DNA of 44,762 bases, taken from the NCBI GenBank assembly GCA_030616475.1, contig JAUWXF010000011.1, positions 1 to 44,762 on the forward strand, read 5' to 3'. This DNA comes from Desulfobacterales bacterium. Its GTDB lineage: Bacteria > Desulfobacterota > Desulfobacteria > Desulfobacterales > C00003060. The position numbers were made by a program, and so were the translations under genes. How positions within the stretch are numbered: the first letter of the stretch is position 1; the number at the start of each line of letters is the position of its first letter. This document shows, in pieces, positions 16,829 through 25,526 of this stretch. Under the pieces are notes generated by a model. It searched no databases. It worked only from the letters and a program-made list of their open reading frames with translations, and was not told where the DNA came from.

Positions 16829-18365
16829 CCCCCCAACCACCCCCACCCGGCGTATTGATGATAATAGTCTCCCCTTTGGACGCCCGAAAAGTGGTGCGGC
16901 TCGGAAGAGGCACCTCAGTCCCGTCAATGCGCCTCAGAAGATTGTATCCACACGTTGCATCACCGCCTCCGGCTATCCCTCTGGGCGGAAAACGCCTCCT
17001 TTCCGATTGAATGGATACGACAGCGTCTTCAAGGAGAAGGAGTTCACGGGTCACCCCCATCCCTCCTGTATGGAGGCCGGTGCCTCCTGATCCCTCCCTC
17101 AGTTCGGTCTTGAGGACCCGTACGGGATAGGCGCTTTCCAGGACCTCTGTCGGCGTGGTGGCCGTGTTGGTCATGTGCACGTGGACCGCGCTTGCTCCAT
17201 TACACCGTGGACCCGCGCCCATACCGCCCGCTATCGTCTCGTAATAGGTCTTTTCCTTCCATCCCAGGGCAAGGTTGTTCATGGTACCCTGGCCTTGGGC
17301 CGGGATCCGGTCAGGGAGAAGATCCTTTAGGGCAAGCAGGAGTACGTCAACAATCCTCTGGGAGGTTTCTACGTTTCCGGAACTAACAGCCGCCGGCGGC
17401 CGTGGATTAAGGAGCGAGCCTTCGGGCGCTGCTACGTGCACGGTTTCGTAACATCCGTGGTTGGGCGGGACATCGGCAGGCAGAAGGCATCTTAGGACAT
17501 AATAGACAGCCGATCTGGTCACGCTGATGGGCGCGTTTGCATTTCCCTCACATTGGGGTGCGGTCCCTGCAAAATCGACCTCAAATTGGTTTCCTTCAAG
17601 CTTTACATTAACTTTGATCCGAATCTCCCTTTGTTCGCCATCCAAATAGTCAAATGCCTCAGACACCCCGTCAGGAAGCGCCGAGAGATGGGCGGTGACC
17701 CTTGATCTCGTATAATCGATAATGGCCTCTACAAAGCTGTCAAAGGCCGCCTCTCCGTAGCGGCAGATGAAATCAATGCATCTGGATGCTCCGAGACGGT
17801 TGGCCCCTACCTGGGCATTCAAATCCCCGATCCGCTCGGCCGGATTTCTGGTTTCTTTTTCAAACACCTTCAGTACGCCTTTTTCAATGACGCCCTTTCT
17901 TACAAATAGGGTAGGGGGGATGACGATTCCCTCTTCGTAAAGTGTGCTGCTTGACCCTGGCATGGACCCCGGGGTTTTGCCGCCCACATCCGCGTGATGG
18001 GCACGGTTTACGGCATATCCCTTAAGCTTTCCCTGCCAGAAAAAAGGCGCGATCAGGGTGATGTCAGGAAGGTGAGAACCACCCCGGTATGGGTCGTTTA
18101 CAATCACCTGATCATCAGGAGATAGCTTCGGAAAATCGATTGCGACCGCCTCAACAGCCGAGGGCATGGCACCTAGATGCACAGGAATGTGTTCGGCCTG
18201 GGCTATGAGCCGGCCTTTGGCGTCAAACAGGGCACAGCTTTCATCCAGGCGTTCTTTGATATTGGGAGAAAAGGCGGTCCGCCTGAGGTTTGCCCCCATC
18301 TCCTCGGGGATGGCCAAGATGAGGTGTTTGAAGACTTCAAGGGTTACTGGGTCAAGGATGGACAT
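16764..18365 (-). CDS. hyuB: Hydantoinase B / oxoprolinase-type subunit
   Basis: 533 residues of the HyuB family, beginning 'MSILDPVTLEVFKHLI'. Conserved segments include 'NDPYRGGSHLPDITLIAPFF', 'GKTPGSMPGSSS' and the glycine-rich 'NTPGGGGWG' near the C-terminus. It is one half of an ATP-dependent enzyme related to N-methylhydantoinase, 5-oxoprolinase and acetone carboxylase; which substrate is used is not readable. hyuA lies upstream on the same strand, separated by a repeat element of 338 bp. The C-terminus runs 65 bp into the HNH gene's antisense. Confidence 0.9.
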   Translation of the reverse strand: MSILDPVTLEVFKHLILAIPEEMGANLRRTAFSPNIKERLDESCALFDAKGRLIAQAEHIPVHLGAMPSAVEAVAIDFPKLSPDDQVIVNDPYRGGSHLPDITLIAPFFWQGKLKGYAVNRAHHADVGGKTPGSMPGSSSTLYEEGIVIPPTLFVRKGVIEKGVLKVFEKETRNPAERIGDLNAQVGANRLGASRCIDFICRYGEAAFDSFVEAIIDYTRSRVTAHLSALPDGVSEAFDYLDGEQREIRIKVNVKLEGNQFEVDFAGTAPQCEGNANAPISVTRSAVYYVLRCLLPADVPPNHGCYETVHVAAPEGSLLNPRPPAAVSSGNVETSQRIVDVLLLALKDLLPDRIPAQGQGTMNNLALGWKEKTYYETIAGGMGAGPRCNGASAVHVHMTNTATTPTEVLESAYPVRVLKTELREGSGGTGLHTGGMGVTRELLLLEDAVVSIQSERRRFPPRGIAGGGDATCGYNLLRRIDGTEVPLPSRTTFRASKGETIIINTPGGGGWGARNPPIPDSSTDNLARSQAHS

Positions 18366-18385
18366 TTTTTGATCTCCGATTATCG

Positions 18386-18712
18386 TTATTCGATTGTCGA
18401 TTGTTGATTGTTGATTGTTGATTGTCGATTGTTGATTGTTGATGAACTCGTAAAAAGCCTCAAAAGTTTGTCATTTCGAGCGAAGCGAGAAATCCCTGTT
18501 TGGAACGAATGTGAGAAATCTTATCCACGATAGTGAACAGTCACCACATCATAAGATTTCTCCTTACAGTCGAAACAAGGATTTCTCCCTGCGGTCGAAA
18601 TGACACATTCACTGAATCCGACTTTTTACGAAACCGTCATTGTAGATTGTTGATTTGTTTTTTTTCAATCGTCAATCAACAATCGTCGATCATCAATCCA
18701 ATATCAATCATA
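18386..18712. repeat. Inverted heptad-array element C2 enclosing element B2
   Basis: Left array at 18388-18441 repeats 'ttgattg'. Right array at 18667-18706 is inverted ('caatcgtcaatcaacaatcg'). Between them (about 18442-18645) is B2, an inverted copy of B1 with the same 'cgtaaaaagcc' and 'gactttttacga' termini and an extra pair of 'gagaaatctta / taagatttctc' arms. The right array supplies the hyuA stop codon (18704-18706) and its last codons. It lies between hyuA and hyuB. Confidence 0.82.
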
Positions 18713-20677
18713 AATCCAAATCTTCAGGCAACTCTTTTCTTCTATAGAGATCTCACAGCCGGGTGGTACAAACACGGTGCATCCCTCATCTTCGATCACC
18801 AGGGGTCCGTGGTTGTGAAAACCTGCCCAAAGGTGGCCTCGATAATACACGGGTGCAGTCTCCCATCCTGATGAAAGCAGGATTTTTCTTTTCCCGGCCG
18901 GTTGGCGCGTTTGGGAGGACTTGACCTCCGGCAGTGCGATCTCATCCCTTGAGGTCACGGCTGAAAGCCTTACCGTAACAACTTCCACGTGAGGCCCTTG
19001 TTTTAGGGCGTATCCATATCGCTTTCTGAAGGTTTGGTGGAAGCTTTCCGCCATGTCGGCTTCCTTGCTATAAGCTACGGGGAGGTGAAAGCTCTGGCCC
19101 TCGTACCGCATATCCAGAACGGCCCTGAAATCCGCATCCTTGTGATCCAGGGCCTGGCGGGCCAGAGATCTTAGGGCCTTTTCTTTGAACCGCTTCAATA
19201 TCCTGTCCACTTCCTGTTGGGTCTTGGTGCTCCATCTGGCAATGAGGGTTTCGCCAAAGTCGAGCTTCACGTCCGAAAGGAGAATCCCCAACGCGGAAAA
19301 CATGCCGGCCATGGGCGGGACCAGTACCTCCCTTATCCCGAGTTCTCTTGCAAGCTCTGCTGAATGAATGGGGCCAGCGCCGCCAAATGCAAGCAGGGTG
19401 CAGTCTCTGGCATCGATCCCCTTTTCTACCGTGGTCCTTCGAATTCCCCTCAGCATGTTGGCGTTGACCACGGAGCGCACGCCGAGAATGGTCTCCTCCA
19501 CACTCAGGTTGGTCGATTTTGCGAGTGATTGAAAGGCCTGTCCGGCCTTGTCGTGGTTTAGGGTAATACCGGTCCCCAAAAAGGACGTGGGGTCGAGAAT
19601 CCCGGACAGAAGGTTTGCATCGGTCACGGTTGGCAGTTCACCGCCGCGGTTGTAGCAGGCAGGTCCCGGCTCGGAACCCGCGCTCTGTGGGCCTACGCGA
19701 AGGGCCCCACCCTTGTCCACCCAGGCAATCGAGCCCCCGCCTGCTCCTATGGTGGTGATATCAAGTATGGGGAGCCGGATGGGGAGTGAGTCGATTTCCC
19801 CTCCCTCTGTCCATAGAGGGGTGTAGTCTACAATGGCCGAAAAGTCTGCGCTTGTCCCACCCATGTCAAAGGTGATCAAGTCTTTTCTTTTCATGCGCTT
19901 TCCGAGCAAGAGGCCGCCCGAAACCCCACCGGCCGGACCGGACAGCAACATCTCCACCGGGTATAATTCCCGCGATGCTGCCACACCACCCCCTGATTTC
20001 ATAATATAGTAGTCGGGAGGCCCCCCGGCATCCTGGATCGCCTTGCGTATTTTTTCAACGTAGGCATGCACGATCGGCTGGACAAAGGCGTCTATGGCAG
20101 TGGTGGAGGCCCTTTCAAATTCCCTGAACTCAGGGATGATTTCAGATGACCGGGATACGGGAATTCCTCTCTTTGTAAATTCCTTTTCAAGGAGAATCTC
20201 ATGAGCCGGGTTCTTGTAAGAATACAAGAGGCAAATCGCCACTGCCTCTGCTCCCGCTTCTATGATGTGATCTGCCACAGTGGCTGCATCGGTTTGCAAC
20301 AGAGGCGAGATAACCGTGCCATCAGGGGCAAGGCGCTCAGCAACCTCAAAGCACAGATTGCGGGCAACTACGGGTTTTGACGGCGCACAGTCGAAATCAT
20401 AAAGCCTGGGCCTTCGTTGTCTGGCAATATAGAGAAGGTCCCTGAAGCCTTTGGTGGTGAGAAAGGCCACCCTTGCACCTTTTCTTTCAAGCAGCGCATT
20501 GGTGGCGACTGTGGTGCCGTGGGAGAAAGAGGAGATGCCCGGCAGGGTCTTTATCGTCTGGGTCACGGCACGATCAGGGCGGGCCGGCGTGGAAAGGACT
20601 TTCCGACCCCGGATGCCGTCTCGGTCCAGGGTGACCACATCCGTGAAGGTGCCCCCAATGTCGGTTGCCACTCTCAT
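18704..20677 (-). CDS. hyuA: Hydantoinase A / oxoprolinase-type subunit
   Basis: 657 residues from the ATG at 20677, which starts the phosphate-binding 'MRVATDIGGTFTDVV'; an upstream in-frame ATG would add 21 unconserved residues. The HyuA ASKHA-type fold shows 'SHGTTVATNALLERKGARV', 'DMGGTSADFS' and 'LLAFGGAGPIHSAELA'. It pairs with HyuB in ATP-dependent opening or carboxylation of a small ring or ketone substrate. The C-terminal end is formed by a repeat array, so the last few residues are probably not ancestral. Confidence 0.91.
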   Translation of the reverse strand: MRVATDIGGTFTDVVTLDRDGIRGRKVLSTPARPDRAVTQTIKTLPGISSFSHGTTVATNALLERKGARVAFLTTKGFRDLLYIARQRRPRLYDFDCAPSKPVVARNLCFEVAERLAPDGTVISPLLQTDAATVADHIIEAGAEAVAICLLYSYKNPAHEILLEKEFTKRGIPVSRSSEIIPEFREFERASTTAIDAFVQPIVHAYVEKIRKAIQDAGGPPDYYIMKSGGGVAASRELYPVEMLLSGPAGGVSGGLLLGKRMKRKDLITFDMGGTSADFSAIVDYTPLWTEGGEIDSLPIRLPILDITTIGAGGGSIAWVDKGGALRVGPQSAGSEPGPACYNRGGELPTVTDANLLSGILDPTSFLGTGITLNHDKAGQAFQSLAKSTNLSVEETILGVRSVVNANMLRGIRRTTVEKGIDARDCTLLAFGGAGPIHSAELARELGIREVLVPPMAGMFSALGILLSDVKLDFGETLIARWSTKTQQEVDRILKRFKEKALRSLARQALDHKDADFRAVLDMRYEGQSFHLPVAYSKEADMAESFHQTFRKRYGYALKQGPHVEVVTVRLSAVTSRDEIALPEVKSSQTRQPAGKRKILLSSGWETAPVYYRGHLWAGFHNHGPLVIEDEGCTVFVPPGCEISIEEKSCLKIWIYD

Positions 20678-20719
20678 GTTGTATCCGATCAAGGGTCCTC
20701 TCGCCCGCTCCCCCCGGTC

Positions 20720-21000
20720 GCTTGAGCACACAGAGATCACTGAGATAATTTCTTTGGCCTGATTTTTTGACCCCGGTTAAATAGGCTGAGCCCCAGTTGA
20801 ATATACCACGCGTTCAACAGGGCAAGGATTTAACAGGGCAGGGACGAAAAATCAGGTCAAACACTCGGCCCCTGACGGGGCATTTATGCTCAGACAGAAT
20901 TTCCTGCGTCAGCAGGATCGCAGTTTAAGCTGAATTGCCCCCTCAGCAATTCAGCTTAAGAAACTCTGAGGCTCTGTGGGCTCTGTGAGAGATAAAATGG
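20720..21000. repeat. Repeat-rich gap between hyuA and the isomerase gene
   Basis: Opposed arrays 'gagcacacagagatcactg' (20724-20742) and 'ctctgaggctctgtgggctc' (20966-20985) bracket the gap. Inside are 'ttaacagggca' motifs (20830-20842) and a 13-bp perfect hairpin: 'ttaagctgaattg' at 20925-20937 with 'caattcagcttaa' at 20947-20959, 9-nt loop. The hairpin is about 55 nt downstream of the isomerase stop and could act as a terminator, though no U-run follows. No gene is seen. Confidence 0.55.
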
Positions 21001-21013
21001 CCCTCATGGTCAC

Positions 21014-21820
21014 TTACGATTGGACGATCCGGCAAAAGCGCTCAGACCTGGACAGGACCTCAAGGCTGTGCCAGAGCCATGTCCTCTTGTGAGCTTCAAG
21101 GGTTATGATGGGCCTCAAGCGATTTTCCTCCACGTACTCGAACAGGGACTCGAAATCGATCTTGCCCGCTCCGATGGCCAGATGATCATCGCTGATCCCG
21201 TCATTGTCGTGTAAATGGAGTTCCTTCAGGAAGGGTCCCAGGGCCTTTAGCCAGCCTTCCATATTCGTTTCAGAGAAGACGTTCATATGGCCCGTATCAA
21301 GGCAGAAGCCGACTTTTTCTGAATTCAATCCGCGCAAGAGTTTCTGGAGCATCCTCGGGGTTCGCTCGTAGACATTTTCGATCATCAGGGTCGTTCCCGT
21401 GCCGTGGAGGCCCTTGACAAGGGGTGCCCATGTCTCAAGGGCTGCATCAAGCCACTCGTCTTCTACTTCATGATATCTTTTTCTGTCGTACCCTGTGTGG
21501 CAGACGATAGATAGTGGCTCAAATACGGGTATGAGGTCGAATGCTTCTTTCAGGCGCTCTCGAGTTGCCTTCAATATCTTTTTGTCCATGCCGCCTGGCA
21601 CAAGGTCATAGAAAGGTCCGTGCAGCGTGATCAAAAGGCCTTCCTGACGAAGGATAGAGACCATTTCCAGAAAATCTTTCTTGGAATGTGTATCGATGAC
21701 CCCCCCGTCGATCCCGATTTCAGGATTGATCCTGTTTTTAAGGACCAGAGGCAGGTATTTCTCTTTCAGGAGTCTGAAAGGGATACATATCTGTATTCTT
21801 CTTATGATCTCTTCAAACAT
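21014..21820 (-). CDS. Sugar-phosphate isomerase/epimerase-like TIM barrel protein
   Basis: 268-residue xylose isomerase-like / AP endonuclease family 2 TIM barrel. Metal-site strands include 'LHGPFYDLVPGG', 'MIENVYERTP', 'CLDTGHMNVFSE', 'LHLHDNDGISDDHLAIGAG' and 'ITLEAHKRTW', giving the usual Glu/Asp/His ligand pattern. The family includes sugar epimerases and hydroxypyruvate isomerases; the substrate is not determined. No clear ribosome-binding site precedes the ATG. Confidence 0.8.
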   Translation of the reverse strand: MFEEIIRRIQICIPFRLLKEKYLPLVLKNRINPEIGIDGGVIDTHSKKDFLEMVSILRQEGLLITLHGPFYDLVPGGMDKKILKATRERLKEAFDLIPVFEPLSIVCHTGYDRKRYHEVEDEWLDAALETWAPLVKGLHGTGTTLMIENVYERTPRMLQKLLRGLNSEKVGFCLDTGHMNVFSETNMEGWLKALGPFLKELHLHDNDGISDDHLAIGAGKIDFESLFEYVEENRLRPIITLEAHKRTWLWHSLEVLSRSERFCRIVQS

Positions 21821-22040
21821 CGTTGTTCGTTATTTGTGAATCGCCATTCGTTTAGCGCAAGCTTCACTTTGTGTCTGGCTGATGCCTGTTATATTGAGAA
21901 GAAACAAACAATAGCCCTCAGTGGGGGCTGACGAGGATTCTTGGGGCAATATGAATTAAGAAGATGAATATATAACCGGTTTCTATGAAATAGAGAAATC
22001 GATGAATCGATAGAGAGGAGGAATGACTGGTCTCCCTGCT
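21821..22040. repeat. Short gap carrying an isolated 'gcgcaagcttcacttt' motif
   Basis: At 21856-21876 is a copy of the motif 'gcgcaagcttcacttcgtgt' found in elements E and F, here without visible arrays. The rest of the gap shows no gene. Confidence 0.4.
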
Positions 22041-22043
22041 GTT

Positions 22044-22640
22044 CTAGTATTTTAGTCTGACGCCAGCAAAAACAACGTTATCCGACATATTCCAATCTGC
22101 GGAGTCCTCATCGATATGAACTTTGATGTATTTGTATCCAAGGACAATGGCTCCATTTTTTACAATATTAAAACCGAGGCTGGTTCCTATTTCCAGGTAC
22201 CTCTCCGAATCCAAAAAACACAGAGGGCTTGGCGCAAAACATACACTTGCTGAAACCTCTACGGGTATGGGCAAAACGGTTTTGGGAGTCTCATATGCTG
22301 CTGAAAGCAGAAAGCCTATGGCCATCAGATCACCATCTTTATGAGGCTTTTCTACTTCTCCAAACAAACCCTTCAACCCCAGCTCACATTTTAGTCCGGG
22401 TGTTAGCATTTCGTTTCCCAAGGCGAATTTCACATCGGCTATCTTGTAATCATCATCGTTATCATTGTACACGCCGCCAATTCCAGCGGTAAAATAGGCT
22501 TGGTTAATATCCCGCGTGACATCAAATCTAGCTTGCAAACTCGACCCGCTTGCATTTAACTCAAAATGATAGGTGTCTGCAAAGGAAATGCCTGACGTGA
22601 TTATTGTGATGAACACGATTGATCCTATTATCTTTTTCAT
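22044..22640 (-). CDS. YfaZ-like small outer-membrane beta-barrel protein
   Basis: 198 residues from the ATG at 22640, with AAGGGG about 11 nt upstream. A clear signal peptide 'MKKIIGSIVFITIITSGISFA' is followed by alternating polar/hydrophobic strands and an aromatic C-terminus ending '...FAGVRLKY', typical of outer-membrane barrels. The pattern resembles YfaZ-family proteins. Function is unknown. It stands alone between the isomerase gene and a divergent membrane-protein fragment. Confidence 0.65.
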   Translation of the reverse strand: MKKIIGSIVFITIITSGISFADTYHFELNASGSSLQARFDVTRDINQAYFTAGIGGVYNDNDDDYKIADVKFALGNEMLTPGLKCELGLKGLFGEVEKPHKDGDLMAIGFLLSAAYETPKTVLPIPVEVSASVCFAPSPLCFLDSERYLEIGTSLGFNIVKNGAIVLGYKYIKVHIDEDSADWNMSDNVVFAGVRLKY

Positions 22641-22741
22641 ATTTGTCACATCCCCTTCTTCTTGTGGCTGAGAAAGTTCGTATAGCAGCCCGCAGGGCTT
22701 TTGTCAATGCCAAAGCCGGTATTTTTGCTGTTCCGGAAAAA

Positions 22742-22927
22742 ATGATCGTAGTGTCAAAAATGTATGTTAAGAAAGACTTTCAGTTCAGATTCATCTTGAG
22801 GTTCTGCCTCCTTCTCTTCATCGGAGTCGTTATGTCCACGGTGCTACTTTTTCTTTTTTCTCAGGACACGTTAACTTCTTCTTTTCAGCAATCAAGACTT
22901 GTGGTAGATTTTGGGCTGCTATGTTGA
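22742..22927 (+). pseudogene. N-terminal fragment of a HAMP/chemoreceptor-type membrane protein
   Basis: 61 codons: basic start, one strong membrane segment ('ILRFCLLLFIGVVMSTVLLF') and the periplasmic onset 'LTSSFQQSRLVV', then a stop. This resembles the first 50 residues of deltaproteobacterial HAMP-domain sensors or methyl-accepting proteins (family resemblance judged by eye). Everything downstream (HAMP, signalling domain) is missing, so I read it as a truncation remnant. It could instead be a real small membrane protein. Confidence 0.45.
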
Positions 22928-22996
22928 CAGACATCTTCACAACTAGTGCTTTTATACTGCTTTATTGTATGTGGTGACAGGGTTAGGAGGAGACAA

Positions 22997-23935
22997 ATGG
23001 GACATCCGGACAAGGAGCAATTTCTAGACAGATTCCTGGGCTCGGCCCTGGGGACCTTTGTGGGGGATGCCCTTGGGGAGCCTGTTGAAGGCTGGCCCCA
23101 CAGGGCGATCTACAGTCGGTTCGGGCTCCTTGATTCCATGGTGCGGGGAGAGGGGCGCTACACGGATGATACGCAGATGATGATAGGGATCTTGGAGACC
23201 CTAATAGAAAAAGGAGGGTTCGATCCTGCAATATGTGCCGGGAAATTTCAAGAAAACTTTGATCCCACGCGGGGCTATGGCCGACGCATCTTTGGCGTGG
23301 TGGAAAGGATCAGGCAGGGGATTCCCTGGGATCAGGCGGGCACAGACAGTTTTGGAAATGGCGGGGCCATGAGAATAGCCCCCATCGGTTGCTTTTATTA
23401 CAGTGACCTGCAAGCCCTCAAGGAAAACGCCATTATGTCCACCCGCATCACGCACAACCATCCTGAAGGCCTGGCGGGCGCAGTGGCCCAGGCTACGGCA
23501 GTAGGGCTGGCGCTTCAATACGGCCTGTCAAATGAGCCGATTGAGCCGGAAAGATTCTTGGACAGGATCACAACCCAGGTGACTGACATAGACAAGGGGT
23601 TCGCCGAATCTCTTGATGGGATCAAATCGATTTCCAGAGGTTCCATGATTGAGATTATTGAGGCCATCACGGGTCGGTACCGTTTGAGTTTGCGCGCTAT
23701 CGAATCTGTGCCGGCAGCCATTGGAGCCTTTCTGTCAACCACTTGCTTCAAGGATGCGGTGGTTTTGGCAGTCAATCTTGGGGGAGATACAGATACGATT
23801 GGAGCCATGGCAGGGGCCATTGCCGGGGCCCATTACGGGTATGGCCAGATACCAGAGGCGTGGCTGAGCGCGCTGGAAAATAGAGCCAAGGGCCGAGATT
23901 ATGTGATCAATTGCGTGAAGAAGATTCTTTTATAA
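22997..23935 (+). CDS. ADP-ribosylglycohydrolase family protein
   Basis: 312 residues from the ATG at 22997 with TAGGAGG seven nt upstream. DraG/ARH-like all-helical fold. Metal-binding motifs are 'GDALGEPVEG' near the N-terminus, 'YTDDTQM', and C-terminal 'GGDTDTIGAMAGAI', which supply the Asp ligands of the dinuclear metal site. It removes ADP-ribose from proteins or small molecules. No dinitrogenase-reductase genes are near, so a nitrogenase role is not implied. The TAA stop is part of a dispersed two-hairpin repeat. Confidence 0.92.
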   Translation: MGHPDKEQFLDRFLGSALGTFVGDALGEPVEGWPHRAIYSRFGLLDSMVRGEGRYTDDTQMMIGILETLIEKGGFDPAICAGKFQENFDPTRGYGRRIFGVVERIRQGIPWDQAGTDSFGNGGAMRIAPIGCFYYSDLQALKENAIMSTRITHNHPEGLAGAVAQATAVGLALQYGLSNEPIEPERFLDRITTQVTDIDKGFAESLDGIKSISRGSMIEIIEAITGRYRLSLRAIESVPAAIGAFLSTTCFKDAVVLAVNLGGDTDTIGAMAGAIAGAHYGYGQIPEAWLSALENRAKGRDYVINCVKKILL

Positions 23936-23981
23936 GATCGCTCCGCGATCTTATGTAACGCGGCTTTGCCGCTCCAAAAAA
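23931..23981. repeat. Two-hairpin repeat (doublet) copy 2
   Basis: Hairpins 'aagatcgctccgcgatctt' and 'gcggctttgccgc' followed by an A-run. It is the inverted counterpart of 16106-16155. Its first bases, 'tataa', provide the stop codon of the ADP-ribosylglycohydrolase gene. Confidence 0.65.
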
Positions 23982-24288
23982 GGAAATTCCTGTACTATCA
24001 AGTTAGGGCTTGTGCAAGAATAATTTACCGTTGTTTGACCAATCGTTGATGACTTTGTATAAAGTTGTCACACCGACGGCAAAGTAAAAAGGTCATATGC
24101 AAGGCGTGCGAATGTTGAGGAATGAGGTCCGCCTCAGGCGGATCGCAATGATTTACCCTGTTAAATAGTTGTCCCATTTGTTGTGCGTGTTTCCAAGAAA
24201 CCTTGCCATCCAACACCTTTTGAGATAGGTGCCCTTCATTTAACAGGGCGGGGATGAATCCCGCCGGGGCGGGACGCAGATGGACTTT
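23982..24288. other. Gap without a confident gene
   Basis: A minus-strand frame of 63 codons (24025-24216) has no recognised family and no clear ribosome-binding site. The segment contains opposed 'ccctgttaaat' (24159) and 'atttaacaggg' (24237) motifs, hairpin 'cccgccggggcggg' and, at its right edge, a B-element end 'ctttttacgaagcc' (24286-24299), which runs to the stop of the reductase gene. Confidence 0.5.
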
Positions 24289-25395
24289 TTACGAAGCCGT
24301 CAATCGTTCTACCACGCAATAGATCCCGTCAGGACTCCTTCCGGCTTGAAAACACTGATTGCAGGATATGCATTTTGCCTTTTTCCGGTCCCCTTCCTTC
24401 CATCGTCTGACAAGGCCCGGCTCTCGGATCAGGGGTCGTGACATAGAAACAAGGTCTGCGGCACCTGTTTTCAAAATGTGATTCACGGTTTTCAATGATC
24501 GGATGCCCCCAACAAGTATGATGGGGACAGAAACCTGCTTTCTTATCTTCTTTGCAAGAGGCAGAAAATAGGCTTCCTCCTTTGCCTTGCGTATCTTTGG
24601 ACGGGCCGGGCCCAGATCACCTGCTGCGGGTATCCCCCCACTCATTTCGATGGCATCTATTCCCATTTCCTCTAGCCTTCTTGCAACAAAGAGCGTATCT
24701 CTTTGGTTCAATCCGCCCCGCACAAAGTCCTTTACGTTCAACTTGATCAGAACAGGAAAATCCCTTCCCACGGTTTTTCGAACCGCCCTGTAAATCTCAA
24801 ACAGAAATCTTGCCCGGTTTTCTATAGGGCCGCCATACTTGTCTGTGCGCCTGTTTCTTAACGGCGACAGAAACTGACTCACAAGATAGCCATGAGCGCC
24901 ATGAAGTTGCACTGCATCAAACCCGGCTCTTTTCACCCTGCCTGCCGCGCGTGCAAAAGCATGGACCGTCTCTTTGATCTCGCGCTGCGTCATTGCCTTG
25001 GGCATCTTTTGGAAAGTCTTGTCATATACGGCAGATGGTCCCCAGATGGGACGGCCTTTTCTTGTTCTTAGGACCGTCTGGACCCCGGCATGCACGATCT
25101 GCATTGCAATCTTCCCATTGGCTGCATGGACACGCTCCGTGAGCTGTAAGAGGTTCGGAATCATGGCATCGTCATGTATTCCAAGCTGCTTCGTTAGGGC
25201 CTGGCCATTTGGCAGGACATAGGCAAAACCCGTGATAATAAGCCCAACGTCGTTTCGGGCAAGCTCCTCTATAAGTTCTATGAGCTTCACGCTGCAGCGG
25301 CCATCTTCCGCCATTCCTGCCCATGTAGCCGAGCGTACACTCCTGTTTTTTAAAGCCATACTATTGATCTTAATTTCGTCGAATAGTTCTGCCAT
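24289..25395 (-). CDS. NADH:flavin oxidoreductase (Old Yellow Enzyme family)
   Basis: 368 residues from the ATG at 25395, chosen because GGAGG sits just upstream and the conserved start 'LFDEIKINSMALKNRSVRSA' follows; the frame is open much further upstream. FMN-binding TIM barrel with 'QIVHAG', 'HGAHGYLVSQFLSP.RNRRTD' and 'VPIILVGGIRS'. It ends in a CxxC pair ('CISCNQC') but lacks the iron-sulfur/FAD C-terminal domains of 2,4-dienoyl-CoA reductases. It probably reduces an activated C=C bond; the substrate is unknown. Confidence 0.88.
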   Translation of the reverse strand: MAELFDEIKINSMALKNRSVRSATWAGMAEDGRCSVKLIELIEELARNDVGLIITGFAYVLPNGQALTKQLGIHDDAMIPNLLQLTERVHAANGKIAMQIVHAGVQTVLRTRKGRPIWGPSAVYDKTFQKMPKAMTQREIKETVHAFARAAGRVKRAGFDAVQLHGAHGYLVSQFLSPLRNRRTDKYGGPIENRARFLFEIYRAVRKTVGRDFPVLIKLNVKDFVRGGLNQRDTLFVARRLEEMGIDAIEMSGGIPAAGDLGPARPKIRKAKEEAYFLPLAKKIRKQVSVPIILVGGIRSLKTVNHILKTGAADLVSMSRPLIREPGLVRRWKEGDRKKAKCISCNQCFQAGRSPDGIYCVVERLTAS

Positions 25396-25526
25396 TGTCT
25401 TACCTCCAAAAACCTTTGGATTCATGAGTCTCTCATCCGCTTCTTCTATGCCTCGGGCAGACTTGGGATCCAGAGGTAACATAGAAATTCCAAATCTCCA
25501 AATCCAAACGGCAATGGAGTGGCATT

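Noticed and set aside
22619-22741. Longer upstream start for the membrane fragment at 22742
   Set aside because: The added codons overlap the divergent gene's leader and show no membrane-protein or family pattern.
24025-24216. 63-codon minus-strand open frame as a transposase fragment
   Set aside because: Some residues looked transposase-like but I could not match a family or find a ribosome-binding site.
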